64,000 nucleotides of DNA from Planotetraspora kaengkrachanensis (GCF_016862895.1 NZ_BONV01000004.1:299056-363055), one strand, 5' to 3'. Counted from the first letter of the stretch, positions 33,891-42,852 are shown. Made by a program: numbers and translations. Notes: a model not told the origin generated them from the sequence alone.

Positions 33891-34601
33891 ATGATTCTCA
33901 ACACACTCGAGTGGGGTGCAGGCGACCGTACGGCGGTGCTGATCCACGGGATGATGGGCGACTCGCGCTCCTGGTGGGAGATCGGTCCCGTCCTGGCGGA
34001 GCGGGGTTATCGCGTGATCGCCGTCGATCTTCCCGGCCACGGGCGTTCGCCGCGCCACCCGGACGGTGATCTGGAGTCGTTCGCCGCGGCGGTGCTGCAG
34101 TCGGTGACGGCGGGCCCGGCGCTCGCGATGGGCCACTCGCTCGGGGGATCGGTTCTCGCCGCAGCGGTGTCGCGGCTGCGCCCCGAGCGTGCGGTCTACG
34201 TGGAGACGCCCTTCGGCCCCGGCCGTGTCCATCTCGACGCCGCCGCGTTCGCCGCGGAGCTCGAGGAGGCCAGGGCGGCCCGTACGGTGGAGAACCTGCG
34301 GCGAGACCGGTCGTGGTGGAGCGAGCAGGACGTCGCGGTCGAGGCGGAGGCGGCGAAGCTGTTCGACGTCGCCACGACCGTGAGCCTGCACGCCGGTCGG
34401 GTGGGCGGCCCGGACAACACGCCGCCGCTCGTGGCGCCCTCACTCGTGATCCGCGCGGATCCCAGCCGGTACATCTCGCAGGAGGCCGGTGAGACCATGC
34501 GCGCCCGCGGATTCGAGGTGCGTTCCGTCGCCGGCGCGGGTCACAGCGTTTGGTACGGCATGCACACGGAGTTCATGGCCGCCCTGGACGGGTGGGCCTG
34601 A
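33891..34601 (+). CDS. Alpha/beta hydrolase
   Basis: 236 residues from ATG 33891. Oxyanion LIHGMMGDSRSW, nucleophile MGHSLGGSV, acid around IRADPSRY and His in AGAGHSVWYG. Resembles MhpC/2-succinyl-type small hydrolases. Monocistronic, followed by a GC-rich hairpin. Confidence 0.88.
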   Translation: MILNTLEWGAGDRTAVLIHGMMGDSRSWWEIGPVLAERGYRVIAVDLPGHGRSPRHPDGDLESFAAAVLQSVTAGPALAMGHSLGGSVLAAAVSRLRPERAVYVETPFGPGRVHLDAAAFAAELEEARAARTVENLRRDRSWWSEQDVAVEAEAAKLFDVATTVSLHAGRVGGPDNTPPLVAPSLVIRADPSRYISQEAGETMRARGFEVRSVAGAGHSVWYGMHTEFMAALDGWA

Positions 34602-34649
34602 ACCGAAGCCGGCGACCGGTCCCGTCGGGCCCGCGATTCGACCCCTGGA

Positions 34650-34690
34650 ACGAGAACGCGCCCGCCGCGGGAGGGATCCCGCGACGGGCG
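34650..34690. terminator. Bidirectional terminator
   Basis: Nested stem GCGCCCG / CGGGCGC enclosing CGCGGGA-ggga-TCCCGCG between the convergent hydrolase and protease genes. Confidence 0.7.
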
Positions 34691-34707
34691 CGCCGCCTGG
34701 CTGAGTA

Positions 34708-36507
34708 TCAGCCGAAGAGGTTGTAGGGCTTGAGGCCGGTCCTGACCCGCAAGGCGCCGGCGAAGTTGCCCTTGCCGTCGCCCTTGTACAGGTACATGTA
34801 ACCGTTGCCGAGGACGGTCACGATGTCGGACTTGCCGTCGCCGTCCACGTCGCCTGGGCTGAGGAAGTACTTCGCGGTCTTGAACTTGGTGCTGCTCACC
34901 AGCTTGCGGGTGCCCATGAAGAAGGTCCCCTTGGAGTTGCCCGGGTGCACGTAGACGGCACCCTTGCTGGTGCGGCCGATGAGGTCGGGCCGTCCGTCGC
35001 CGGTGTAGTCGCCGTGCCCGATCACCTGGGCGTACGCGAGCCAGCCGGTGCTGAGCCTCTTGGCGCCGACGAAGGTGCCGTTCCCCTTGCCGCCGTAGAC
35101 GTACAGGTAGCCCTTGGAGGTCACCGACATCAGGTCGGGCTTGAGGTCGCCGGTCACGTCGCCCGGCGTGATGATCTGCTTGACCGTCTTGTAGCTCGAC
35201 GAGATCTTGGTGTTGACCGTCTTCGACCCGGACTTGTGCCGCCAGTAGAGGTTGCCCGCGGTCGTCCGCACGATGTAGTCGTTGAGGCCGTCCCGGTTGA
35301 GGTCCGTCTGCAGCATCTTGTTCCAGCTGCCGTAGCCGCTGCCGACCGACGAGTACGTGGCGAGCGTCTTGCCCTTGTAGACCCGCGCGGTGCCGCCCTT
35401 GGTGGCGCGGGCGAACACGTCCGCGTTGCCGTCACCCGTGTAGTCGGTGTCGTAGGTCCGCGCCCTGGCGATGCCGGCGTACGTGTTCACCCTGGTGAAG
35501 ACGGGGTAGGTGCCCTTCACGCCGCAGTTCTTGATCCACTCCCCTGTGGCGGGGTCCTTGATGCCGACGCCCCAGGAGACGATGCCCACGACCTTGCCGC
35601 TGACCAGCAGCGGGCCACCGGAGTCGCCGGGGCAGGTGGAGGTGGTCGTGGAGTCGGTGCCGGTTCCGGGCGGGCCGGCGCAGATCATGTGACCGTTGAC
35701 GAACTGGTCGCCCGCCTCCGGGTCGCGGAGCGCCGCGTCGCAGGTGGAGTCCGCCTGGATCGGCAGCGTGGCCTTCTTCAGCACGTTCGACGGACCCGCC
35801 GGGGCGGAGGTGGTGGTGCCCCAGCCGAAGACGGTCGCCTTGGTGCCCGCCTTGTACAGCGCGGCGTCCGAGCCCATCGCGATCGGGGCGACGCTCAGCG
35901 GCATCGGCCGGTCGAGCGTGAGGATGGCGATGTCGTTGTCGAGCGTGTTCTTGTTGTAGGACGGGTTGACCCACTGGCGCTTGACGAGCGCCCACTTGTA
36001 GTTGGTGGCGCTCAGGGTGCTGACGCCGCCGTCGACCTCGCCCTTGTGCACCCAGTCGAGACCGGAGACGCAGTGAGCGGCCGTCAGCACCTTGTTCGGC
36101 GCGATCAGCGTTCCGGCGCAGTAGAAGAGCACGTAGTCAGGGCGGTTCGCGTCCTGGTACCACAGCTGGACGACGTAGGGCGCCGCGCTGATGGTGGTGG
36201 CGGAGCCGCCGACGATCTGCGGCCTGGGCGCGGGCGTCCCGAGTGCGGACGACTCCTGGGTGGAACTCGTCGCCGTCCCTTGCCTGACCGACTTCCTGGT
36301 GATGCCGCGCTTCTCGGCTTCGGCGCGGACTTGCTGGGTACGGGCTTTGGCTTCCTTGGGGGTGTCGGTCACGGGTGCCGACGCGTTCGCGGAGGTAGCA
36401 GTGACGGTGGTGGCCACGCCAGTGCCGACCAGCCCCAGCGCGAGGATGGCAGCGGAGAGGGCACGGCTGATGCCAGTCCTTCTCCCGCCGGGCTGAGCAG
36501 GATTCAA
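34708..36507 (-). CDS. Secreted trypsin-like serine protease with FG-GAP/VCBS repeats
   Basis: 599 residues from TTG 36507 (AGGGGA upstream). Signal peptide (about 1-43), propeptide to ~95, then a chymotrypsin-fold S1 domain starting QIVGGSAT: His in VLTAAHCV, Asp in TLDNDIAIL, Ser in CPGDSGGPLLVSG; Cys pairs support disulfides. From ~350 on, a C-terminal region with seven or so Asp-rich FG-GAP repeats (DYTGDGNADVFAR, DLNRDGLNDYIVR, DVTGDLKPDLMSV, DYTGDGRPDLIGR, DVDGDGKSDIVTV), a calcium-binding beta-propeller for adhesion. Extracellular proteolysis. Confidence 0.94.
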   Translation of the reverse strand: MNPAQPGGRRTGISRALSAAILALGLVGTGVATTVTATSANASAPVTDTPKEAKARTQQVRAEAEKRGITRKSVRQGTATSSTQESSALGTPAPRPQIVGGSATTISAAPYVVQLWYQDANRPDYVLFYCAGTLIAPNKVLTAAHCVSGLDWVHKGEVDGGVSTLSATNYKWALVKRQWVNPSYNKNTLDNDIAILTLDRPMPLSVAPIAMGSDAALYKAGTKATVFGWGTTTSAPAGPSNVLKKATLPIQADSTCDAALRDPEAGDQFVNGHMICAGPPGTGTDSTTTSTCPGDSGGPLLVSGKVVGIVSWGVGIKDPATGEWIKNCGVKGTYPVFTRVNTYAGIARARTYDTDYTGDGNADVFARATKGGTARVYKGKTLATYSSVGSGYGSWNKMLQTDLNRDGLNDYIVRTTAGNLYWRHKSGSKTVNTKISSSYKTVKQIITPGDVTGDLKPDLMSVTSKGYLYVYGGKGNGTFVGAKRLSTGWLAYAQVIGHGDYTGDGRPDLIGRTSKGAVYVHPGNSKGTFFMGTRKLVSSTKFKTAKYFLSPGDVDGDGKSDIVTVLGNGYMYLYKGDGKGNFAGALRVRTGLKPYNLFG

Positions 36508-36527
36508 GGGGTCCCCTGTGAGAAAGA

Positions 36528-36550
36528 AGGCGCACTCCCCGAGTGCGCCT
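36528..36550 (-). promoter_or_regulatory. Hairpin in protease 5' leader
   Basis: Perfect AGGCGCACTC / GAGTGCGCCT stem with 3-nt loop, 21-43 nt before the protease start. Stable enough to act as an attenuator or RNA-stability element. The rest of 36551-36856 shows no gene. Confidence 0.5.
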
Positions 36551-36856
36551 GACGCCTGACGTCAGAGGGGCCTCACACGCCTGAGGATCGCGTGTTGGCG
36601 CACATCCGACGATGGAGATGCTAGCGGGACGTATCAAGCCAAGGTAGATCGCGAGATCTCTTTGTAACTCATCAAAGACATTGGCCACACAGGCGGACAG
36701 TTTCGGACTATTTCTCGAGTTCTCGCTTCGAAAAGGACGACAGGAATTCCGAGTTCGGGTCCCTGGACACCGCAGGCGTGCCGTGCCGCCTCTCCTGCCG
36801 GGGGGAGGATCCCTCGCGGGGCGAATCACGATATTTCGTGGTAGAAGATCTCTGTT

Positions 36857-36873
36857 ATCGTCAGTTTGACGAT
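36857..36873. promoter_or_regulatory. Operator before pnuC-nadR
   Basis: Perfect ATCGTCA-GTT-TGACGAT palindrome directly upstream of the ribosome-binding site AAGGAG (36875-36880). Placement between promoter and start fits a repressor; NrtR-type regulators are candidates in actinobacterial NAD operons. Confidence 0.6.
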
Positions 36874-36886
36874 TAAGGAGATGTTC

Positions 36887-37528
36887 GTGACGCTCGCCGA
36901 TCTGCTGGGGCCCTTACTGGAGCCCGCGTTCACCTTCCGGGGCGTGTCCACGAGTTGGGCGGAGGTGCTCGGCTTCGCGTCGGGCGTGCTCACCGTCTGG
37001 CTCGTGGTCCGCCAGCACATCTCGAACTGGCCGATCGGCATCGCCAACGTCGTTCTGCTGGGCCTGGTGTTCCTGTCCGCCGGCCTGTACGCCGACGCGG
37101 CCCTGCAGATCGTCTACATCCTGCTCGGGCTGTACGGCTGGTGGCAGTGGTTGTACGGCGGAGCCGGACGGGGCAGGCTCTCCGTCACCCGGACCGGCCC
37201 GACCGAGTGGATCGGGCTCGTACTGGCGGGTGCCGCGGCCACCGCCGTGCTCACGGCCGTCCTGGCCGCGTGGACGGACTCCGCGGTGCCGTTCTGGGAC
37301 GCACTGACCACCGCGCTGTCACTCATGGCGACCTACGGCCAGTGCAGGAAGCTGGTGGAGTCGTGGTGGTTGTGGATCGCCGTCGACGTGATCTACATCC
37401 CGCTCTACGCCTACAAGGACCTCTACCTGACGGGCGCCCTCTACGTGATCTTCCTCGTCCTCTGCGTTTCGGGGCTGCTGTCCTGGCGCAGGGCCATGGC
37501 CGTGCGGCCGGAGCCGGTGACCGCATGA
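36887..37528 (+). CDS. pnuC: PnuC-type nicotinamide riboside transporter
   Basis: 213 residues from GTG 36887, chosen because AAGGAG ends 6 nt before; TTG 36866 and ATG 36881 are in frame but poorly spaced or inside the operator/RBS. Seven hydrophobic helices; ISNWPIGIANVV and LYADAALQIVYILLGLYGWW are PnuC hallmarks, WLWIAVDVIYIPLYAYKDLY the C-terminal substrate region. Facilitated uptake of nicotinamide riboside; overlaps nadR by 4 bp. Confidence 0.94.
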   Translation: MTLADLLGPLLEPAFTFRGVSTSWAEVLGFASGVLTVWLVVRQHISNWPIGIANVVLLGLVFLSAGLYADAALQIVYILLGLYGWWQWLYGGAGRGRLSVTRTGPTEWIGLVLAGAAATAVLTAVLAAWTDSAVPFWDALTTALSLMATYGQCRKLVESWWLWIAVDVIYIPLYAYKDLYLTGALYVIFLVLCVSGLLSWRRAMAVRPEPVTA

Positions 37529-38646
37529 GCCTGCGCTTCGACCACGGCCTCGTGATCGGCAAGTTCTATCCGCCCCACGCCGGCCACCACCATCTGATCG
37601 ACACCGCCGCCGGACGCTGCGGCACGGTCACCGTCGTCGTGGCGGCGTCGAGCGTGGAGAGCATTCCGCTGGCCGCCCGTACGGCATGGCTCAGAGAGGC
37701 GCACCCGCAACCGAACGTTGTGATCGCCCCCGTCGTCGACGACGTCGACATCGACTACGACGACCCCGAGATCTGGACGGCCCACGTCGCCGTCTTCAGG
37801 CAGGCGCTGGCGGCGGCCCACGGCACGGTTCCGGAGATCGACGCGGTCTTCTCCTCCGAGCCCTACGGCGCCGAGTTGGCGCGCAGATTCGACGCCGTCC
37901 ACGTCGGCGTCGATCCGGCTCGTGAGCGGCATCCGATCAGCGGCACGGCTGTCCGGGCCGACCCGGTCTCGGCCTGGCACCTTCTCCACCCCGCCGTGCG
38001 CGCCTCCTTCGCGCGCCGTGTCGTGGTCGTGGGCGCCGAGTCGAGCGGCACCACGACCCTCGCCAGGGCTCTGGCGGCGAGTTACGCCGCCCGCGGCGGA
38101 GCCTGGGCGTCCACGCGCTGGGTTCCCGAGTACGGCAGGACCTACTGCGAGGAGAAGCTCGCGACTGCACGCCGTACGGCGAAGGACGACGGCGAACCCG
38201 AGCCGTGGCTGGACGATCTCACCTGGGAGTCGGCCGAGTTCACCCTGATCGCGGAGCGGCAGCTCGCCTGGGAGGACGCCGCGGCCCGGGTGGGCTCCCC
38301 GCTGCTCGTCTGCGACACCGACGCCCTGGCCACATCCATCTGGCACGAGCGTTATCTCGGCTCGCGATCGCCCGAGGTCGTGCGGATCCACGAACGTGCG
38401 CGACACGATCTGTGGATTCACACGTCCGTCGACGGCGTGCCGTTCGAGCAGGACGGCTGGCGGGACGGCGAGCTCATCCGGGATCACATGGATCAGCGCA
38501 TCCGGCACGAGCTGAGGGAAAGGCGCCTGCCGCACGTGACCGTCACAGGCTCTCCCGGCGAGCGGCTCGCGAGAGCCGTACAGGCGGTCGACGCGCTGCT
38601 GGACGAAGGGTGGACGTTCACGCGGCCGCTCACGGCGGAGCGGTGA
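37525..38646 (+). CDS. nadR: NadR-type bifunctional NMN adenylyltransferase / NR kinase
   Basis: 373 residues. N-terminal nucleotidyltransferase: GLVIGKFYPPHAGHHHLIDT with the H-x-G-H motif; C-terminal kinase: VVVVGAESSGTTTLARALAA, EYGRTYCEEK, and TDALATSIWHERYLG. The P-loop has Thr where NadR kinases usually have Lys (GKST), as in some actinobacterial homologues, so kinase activity should be checked. No N-terminal HTH, so no repressor function. ATGA overlap with pnuC: import and phosphorylation/adenylylation of NR to NAD. Confidence 0.9.
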   Translation: MSLRFDHGLVIGKFYPPHAGHHHLIDTAAGRCGTVTVVVAASSVESIPLAARTAWLREAHPQPNVVIAPVVDDVDIDYDDPEIWTAHVAVFRQALAAAHGTVPEIDAVFSSEPYGAELARRFDAVHVGVDPARERHPISGTAVRADPVSAWHLLHPAVRASFARRVVVVGAESSGTTTLARALAASYAARGGAWASTRWVPEYGRTYCEEKLATARRTAKDDGEPEPWLDDLTWESAEFTLIAERQLAWEDAAARVGSPLLVCDTDALATSIWHERYLGSRSPEVVRIHERARHDLWIHTSVDGVPFEQDGWRDGELIRDHMDQRIRHELRERRLPHVTVTGSPGERLARAVQAVDALLDEGWTFTRPLTAER

Positions 38647-38792
38647 GCGGCCGCCTTCCGCCCGCGGAACAGCGGGGCCCGAACAGGGGTGCCGAACCGG
38701 GTCGCAGAAGATCCCGCGATGAACTCACGTGGTCTCCGGATGCGCGTGTCATTTCGAGAAATGGGTGGGAAAAGCGGCTAGCTTGTGCACCT

Positions 38793-39002
38793 ATGGGCAG
38801 GCGATGGGTGGGACCTGACGGTTACGAGATCGTGCCCGCGAAGCGCTGCGGGCGCCAGGTCCTCCGCATCAGGCGCAAGGGCTGGGTCGTCGCCGACTGT
38901 CTGTCCGTCGAGGAGGTGGCCCGATTCGTCGATCTGGCCGACCTCTGCGAAGTGATCCCTCATCCGCGTGCGGGAGGCGACCTGCGGACCGCTGTCCGCT
39001 AG
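38793..39002 (+). CDS. Small conserved actinobacterial protein (69 aa)
   Basis: MGRRWVGPDGYEIVPAKRCG, RQVLRIRRKGWVVADCLSVE, VARFVDLADLCEVIPHP. Basic N-terminus and acidic C-terminus, no motif. Located in a gap that otherwise holds no gene; weak ribosome-binding site. Unknown function. Confidence 0.55.
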   Translation: MGRRWVGPDGYEIVPAKRCGRQVLRIRRKGWVVADCLSVEEVARFVDLADLCEVIPHPRAGGDLRTAVR

Positions 39003-39063
39003 TCGCCGGTGCGCTAGGCGTAACCCTCTAGCGTCAGGGAAACAGAGACGCGAGGGGGAACCA

Positions 39064-39540
39064 ATGCGCCTGACTGCCGCACCCACGACGAGGCCGATCT
39101 CCAAGACGCGCCGTCTCGCGGCGCTGTGCCTGCTGACCGCCGCTCTGGTCGTGCCGGCTGCGACGTCCTGCGGTTCACCGGGCTCGGCGACGGGCGCGCA
39201 GGACGGCACGGAGATCCCCGTGTACGTCCTGAACTTCCACGGCGCGGAGGAGGGCCGGAGCGACCAGCGGCCCGGCGACCTGACGTTGTCGGAGTTCAGC
39301 ACGCTCAGCCAGGTGGTCTGGCAGAGCTGGGGGCCCACCCGGGCCACCGGTGCGGGGAAGCTGAGCGGGACCTGGTGCCTGCCCGGGTGCATGGACAGGC
39401 CGTACGAGGCGACGGTGACGCTCAGCAACGTGTCTCCGGTCAAGGGCAAGGGCTACTTCACGAAGTACGAGATCGTGGCGCTGGTGCCGGAGGACCAGCG
39501 GGACAAGGCCGACCTGACCGGTGCCCTGCCCACCCCCTGA
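39064..39540 (+). CDS. Lipoprotein of unknown function
   Basis: 158 residues. Signal peptide with Arg-rich start, hydrophobic core LAALCLLTAALVVPAATSC and lipobox Cys at about residue 36. Mature part beta-rich with GTWCLPGCMDRPYEATVTLS; two Cys may bond. Small actinobacterial secreted protein, unknown role. Confidence 0.75.
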   Translation: MRLTAAPTTRPISKTRRLAALCLLTAALVVPAATSCGSPGSATGAQDGTEIPVYVLNFHGAEEGRSDQRPGDLTLSEFSTLSQVVWQSWGPTRATGAGKLSGTWCLPGCMDRPYEATVTLSNVSPVKGKGYFTKYEIVALVPEDQRDKADLTGALPTP

Positions 39541-39645
39541 GGCCTCCCGGACCCGCCCGGAAAGGACTCGGAGCTTGATTTCGCATCGGTCGTCGCGGAC
39601 GTGTAAGGTTGCACCTGTCCGCAGCGCGAAAGCCCATGCGGGCGT

Positions 39646-39718
39646 GCCCCTATAGCTCAGTCGGCAGAGCGTCTCCATGGTAAGGAGAAGGTCAACGGTT
39701 CGATTCCGTTTGGGGGCT
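39646..39718 (+). tRNA. tRNA-Thr (anticodon GGT)
   Basis: 73 nt: acceptor GCCCCTA / TGGGGGC (one G-U), D-loop AGCTCAGTCGGCAGAGC, anticodon GGT at 39679-39681, T-loop TTCGATT. CCA not encoded. A strong terminator follows. Confidence 0.96.
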
Positions 39719-39738
39719 CAAGGCTCGACCAGTTGAAG

Positions 39739-39769
39739 CGCCTCATCCAGAAATCGTCTGGATGAGGCG
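39739..39769. terminator. Terminator after tRNA-Thr
   Basis: Perfect 13-bp stem CGCCTCATCCAGA / TCTGGATGAGGCG, 5-nt loop, then TTCGCGTTT; also serves the convergent cupin gene. Confidence 0.9.
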
Positions 39770-39795
39770 TTCGCGTTTCCGCCGCGATTTCCGTC

Positions 39796-40260
39796 CTAGC
39801 TCGGCGGATCATCGACCTTGATTTCATCTCCCGTGTCGGAGATGAAGACGACCAGCAGTTTCGCCGGTTTCGTCCGGCTGGTGTTCTCCGTGAGCACGTG
39901 GTGGGCGCCCGGCGGCTCGACCCAGTTCTCGCCCTGGTGATAGGTGCGCACCGGCTCGCCGCTGATCTGGCTGCGCATGGTGCCCTCGAGCACGTAGGCG
40001 TACACGAAGGCGTCGCCGTGCCGATGCGGTACGGCGCGCGCGGCGGGCGGGAAGTCCACGATCGCCGAGGTGAACGTCTTGCCCTTGACGTTCGGCAGCG
40101 CCTGTTCCAACTTGGGCGACAGCGTCTCGGACGGCGGCTGCGTGATCACCGCCGCGACCGGCACCTTGCCGCTCGCGTGGTCTGCCGCGACACCGCATGC
40201 CGCGGTCGCGGCCACCATGCCGGCGGCCAGAAGGCCGCGGGCGAACCGTATTCGGATCAT
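39796..40260 (-). CDS. Cupin-domain lipoprotein
   Basis: 154 residues from ATG 40260. Lipoprotein signal MIRIRFARGLLAAGMVAATA-AC; cupin motif AVPHRHGDAFVYAYVLEGTM and motif 2 YHQGENWVEPPGAHH bind a metal. Extracytoplasmic cupin; role unknown. Divergent from the AhpD-like gene. Confidence 0.87.
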   Translation of the reverse strand: MIRIRFARGLLAAGMVAATAACGVAADHASGKVPVAAVITQPPSETLSPKLEQALPNVKGKTFTSAIVDFPPAARAVPHRHGDAFVYAYVLEGTMRSQISGEPVRTYHQGENWVEPPGAHHVLTENTSRTKPAKLLVVFISDTGDEIKVDDPPS

Positions 40261-40503
40261 GACGACTCTCCCATCCTGGGACACGGCCGCATGCGGCTCA
40301 CGCCGATGCGGTTGTCCCTTTCGGGTGAGGTGAAGTTCGTTTGAGTACCATGCCCAGGCATTTCGAATACCTGCCGTGCGCGAATCCAAGCCTTGGTGAT
40401 GGTGCGCTCAGGTCCAGGTCGACCTCGCTCAAGTGCGAACCGCGATGACGTGCGTGACGGTCCGCGCGGCCGGGGCGGCAGGTCCCCTCCGTAGACTGGC
40501 AGC

Positions 40504-40965
40504 GTGGCTGATCAGCGACGTGTCAACATCGGCAAGCAGCATCCGGAGGGCTACAAGGCACTCCTCGCCTTGTCGGCGGTGGCGGAGGAGGGCGCCGCGG
40601 CGGCGGGTCTCGACCCGCTCCTGGTCGAACTGGTGAAGATCCGCACGTCCCAGATCAACGGCTGCGCGTTCTGCCTGCGCATGCACACCCGCGACGCGCT
40701 CAAGAAAGGCGAGAGCACCGACCGCCTCGCGGTACTCGACGCGTGGGCGGAGGCCGGCTACTTCTCCGAGACCGAGCGCGCGGCCCTGCGCCTGGCCGAG
40801 GCGATCACGCGGGTGTCCAAGGGCCATGTGAGCGACGCGGACTACGCGGCGGCCGCCGCGGTGCTCTCCGAGGATCAGATCTCGGCGGTCGCCTGGCTGA
40901 CGACGGTGATGAACGCCTTCAACCGCGTGGCGATCACGAGCCGGTACCCCGTCGGAGGCGACTGA
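40504..40965 (+). CDS. Carboxymuconolactone-decarboxylase-family (AhpD-like) protein
   Basis: 153 residues from GTG 40504. LVKIRTSQINGCAFCLRMHT carries the CxxC-x3-H redox motif of AhpD-like peroxidase partners, then TERAALRLAEAITRVSKGHV and VAWLTTVMNAFNRVAITSRY. Thiol-based peroxide reduction. Divergent from the cupin lipoprotein. Confidence 0.92.
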   Translation: MADQRRVNIGKQHPEGYKALLALSAVAEEGAAAAGLDPLLVELVKIRTSQINGCAFCLRMHTRDALKKGESTDRLAVLDAWAEAGYFSETERAALRLAEAITRVSKGHVSDADYAAAAAVLSEDQISAVAWLTTVMNAFNRVAITSRYPVGGD

Positions 40966-40979
40966 GCCGACCGGCCCGG

Positions 40980-41897
40980 CTATTCGTCGGCCACGACCCG
41001 GACGATCGTCCTGCCGGGAACGCGCTCGGCGAACGCGGCGGGAGCCTCGGCGAGGGTCCGCACGGCCCCGACGATCGGGCGGAGGCGTCCGTCCCGGAGC
41101 CGCCAGGCCAGATCGGTGAGCCGGGCGCGATCGGGTTCGACCACGAAGAAGATCGCCTGCCCGTCTCGAGGCCGGACGGCGGGTGGCGAGACGATGCTCA
41201 CGAGTGTGCCTCCGGGGCGCACCAACGCGGCCGAGCGGTCCAGGACGTCGCCGCCGATCACGTCCAGCACGAGGTCGACCTGGCCGGCATCCTCCAGGGA
41301 GTCGGCCTGCAGATCCAGGAAGGCGTCCACGCCGAGCCCGAGCGCCGTGTCCCTGTCGCGCGCCCTGCCTGTGCCGATCACCCGGGCTCCTGCCGCGCGC
41401 GAGAGCTGCGCCGCGACGGCCCCGACACTGCCGGCCACGCCGTGGACAAGGACGGTCTGACCGGCGGTGAGGCGACCGTGGTCGAACAGTCCCTGCCACG
41501 CGGTCAGCCCCGGGACCGGCAGTGCGGCGGCCATGGTGTGGTCGACACCGGCCGGCAGCGGCGCCAGGTTGCGGGCCTCCACCGCCACGTACTCCGCCAG
41601 AGAGCCGTTGCGGGTCCAGTCGGCGAGTCCGAACACTCGCTGGCCGACGGTCAGGCCGGTGGTCCCGTAGCCCAGCTCGGCGACCACACCCGACAACTCA
41701 TGCCCGAGCACACTCGGCGTGCGGTCGCGACCCGCGCGGTCGGACCACGTTCCCGGCCAGTCCAGCTCACCACGGGTGAACCCCGCGGCATGCACCCGCA
41801 CGATGACGTCGTTCTCTGCGGCGTGGGGATATGGCTGTTCCGTCAGGGAGACCCCGGCCATCCCGGCGGCACGGTCTCGGACGGTGACGGCTAGCAC
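40980..41897 (-). CDS. Quinone-oxidoreductase-like MDR protein
   Basis: 305 residues. GroES-like N-terminus (VRVHAAGFTRGELDWPG, VLGHELSGVVAELG), Rossmann VLVHGVAGSVGAVAAQLSRA (AxxGxxG). No catalytic zinc Cys/His pair, so NADPH:quinone reductase type. Convergent with the AhpD gene, 14 bp apart. Confidence 0.9.
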   Translation of the reverse strand: MLAVTVRDRAAGMAGVSLTEQPYPHAAENDVIVRVHAAGFTRGELDWPGTWSDRAGRDRTPSVLGHELSGVVAELGYGTTGLTVGQRVFGLADWTRNGSLAEYVAVEARNLAPLPAGVDHTMAAALPVPGLTAWQGLFDHGRLTAGQTVLVHGVAGSVGAVAAQLSRAAGARVIGTGRARDRDTALGLGVDAFLDLQADSLEDAGQVDLVLDVIGGDVLDRSAALVRPGGTLVSIVSPPAVRPRDGQAIFFVVEPDRARLTDLAWRLRDGRLRPIVGAVRTLAEAPAAFAERVPGRTIVRVVADE

Positions 41898-42277
41898 GAC
41901 GGGTCCTCACCAGCTGTGGAGATATCGAGCAGGACGAACGTAACCCGCCAGGGCCCGATTCGATCCGTTCGAACCGGCGGCGGCGAGTCGCCGAAGCCGT
42001 CACCAGCCGGTCCGGGGGCCTGTCCGGTGATCGGCTGCCCCAGGAACAGCAGGGCGCGGCGATGCGAAGCAGGCGTGTACGATGACCGACGTGCTGTGGC
42101 CCGCTGCGGCGGTCCGTTCGGGGGCTCCGGCGCAGAAGTCCTATCCGATCTCGGGTGGGGCTTTCGGCATGGTGGGGGTAACCTCATCTTCGGTACCCGA
42201 TCATGGTCGCCCGCGCGTACGCGGGTGCCCTACAGGTCGGGTATCCTTGCGTGGCCGGTCCCTGTTTTTCCGGTCAA
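41898..42277. other. 380-bp region before tRNA-Met without a recognisable gene
   Basis: Contains the promoters of the oxidoreductase (left) and tRNA-Met (right). ORFs across it have no family features. Confidence 0.5.
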
Positions 42278-42351
42278 GGCGGAGTAGCTCAGTCAGGCAG
42301 AGCAAGCGGCTCATAATCGCTGTGTCGCCGGTTCAAGTCCGGCCTCCGCTA
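42278..42351 (+). tRNA. tRNA-Met (anticodon CAT, elongator)
   Basis: 74 nt: acceptor GGCGGAG / CTCCGCT, anticodon CAT at 42312-42314, T-loop TTCAAGT. An A-U/G-C first pair and the absence of the GGG/CCC anticodon-stem pairs of the initiator support an elongator tRNA. Immediately precedes rpmG, a conserved actinobacterial arrangement. Confidence 0.95.
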
Positions 42352-42430
42352 CTACCTCAGCCAGATCCCCCGCAAAGGTGATCAGGCAGGGGTTCGTCCA
42401 TTAGTCCCGAACGCAGAAAGGCACTCCCAC

Positions 42431-42595
42431 GTGGCTGCCACCGACGTTAGGCCTAAGATCACGCTGGCCTGCCAGGAGTGCAAGCACCGCAACTACATCA
42501 CGCGGAAGAACCGGCGTAACGACCCGGATCGGCTTGAGCTGAAGAAGTACTGCCCCAACTGCAAGTGCCACCAGGCGCACCGCGAGACCCGCTAG
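42431..42595 (+). CDS. rpmG: 50S ribosomal protein L33
   Basis: 54 residues from GTG 42431: [54 protein letters not shown]. Two CxxC pairs form the zinc ribbon of the C+ L33 form. GAAAGG (42416-42421) lies upstream. A degenerate duplicate of its 3' end follows at 42617-42676. Confidence 0.95.
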   Translation: MAATDVRPKITLACQECKHRNYITRKNRRNDPDRLELKKYCPNCKCHQAHRETR

Positions 42596-42616
42596 TCACT
42601 CTGCGGTCACCCGGGG

Positions 42617-42676
42617 GAAGTACTGCCCCACTGTGTCCCTAGGACTGGGCAAGTGCCACCAGGAGCACCGCGAGAC
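42617..42676 (+). repeat. Degenerate tandem duplicate of rpmG 3' end
   Basis: GGAAGTACTGCCCCA and GCAAGTGCCACCAGG...GCACCGCGAGACT repeat rpmG 42541-42587, separated by about 18 inserted bases (CTGTGTCCCTAGGACTGG). Not translatable as L33; a fossil of a local duplication or slippage. Confidence 0.8.
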
Positions 42677-42852
42677 TTGTCGGCGCGCGACGTCCGCCGG
42701 GCATTCGCGACGGTCGGCCGGACCGGGGTTGAGGCGTCACCGTGCCCTCGGGGTCAGGGTGGACGCCACCGGCCGCACCGAGACTCGCTGAGGCGTACAG
42801 CCGATCGAGTCGACGGGGACCTTCAGCGACACTTCAGGACATCTCCATACAC

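Noticed and set aside
34945..36552. 535-aa ORF opposite the protease
   Set aside because: Shadow of the S1 protease; no family features, repeats mirror the FG-GAP repeats of the other strand.
36955..38646. 563-aa ORF containing NadR
   Set aside because: The N-terminal 190 residues are an out-of-frame reading of pnuC; the real start is ATG 37525 overlapping the pnuC stop.
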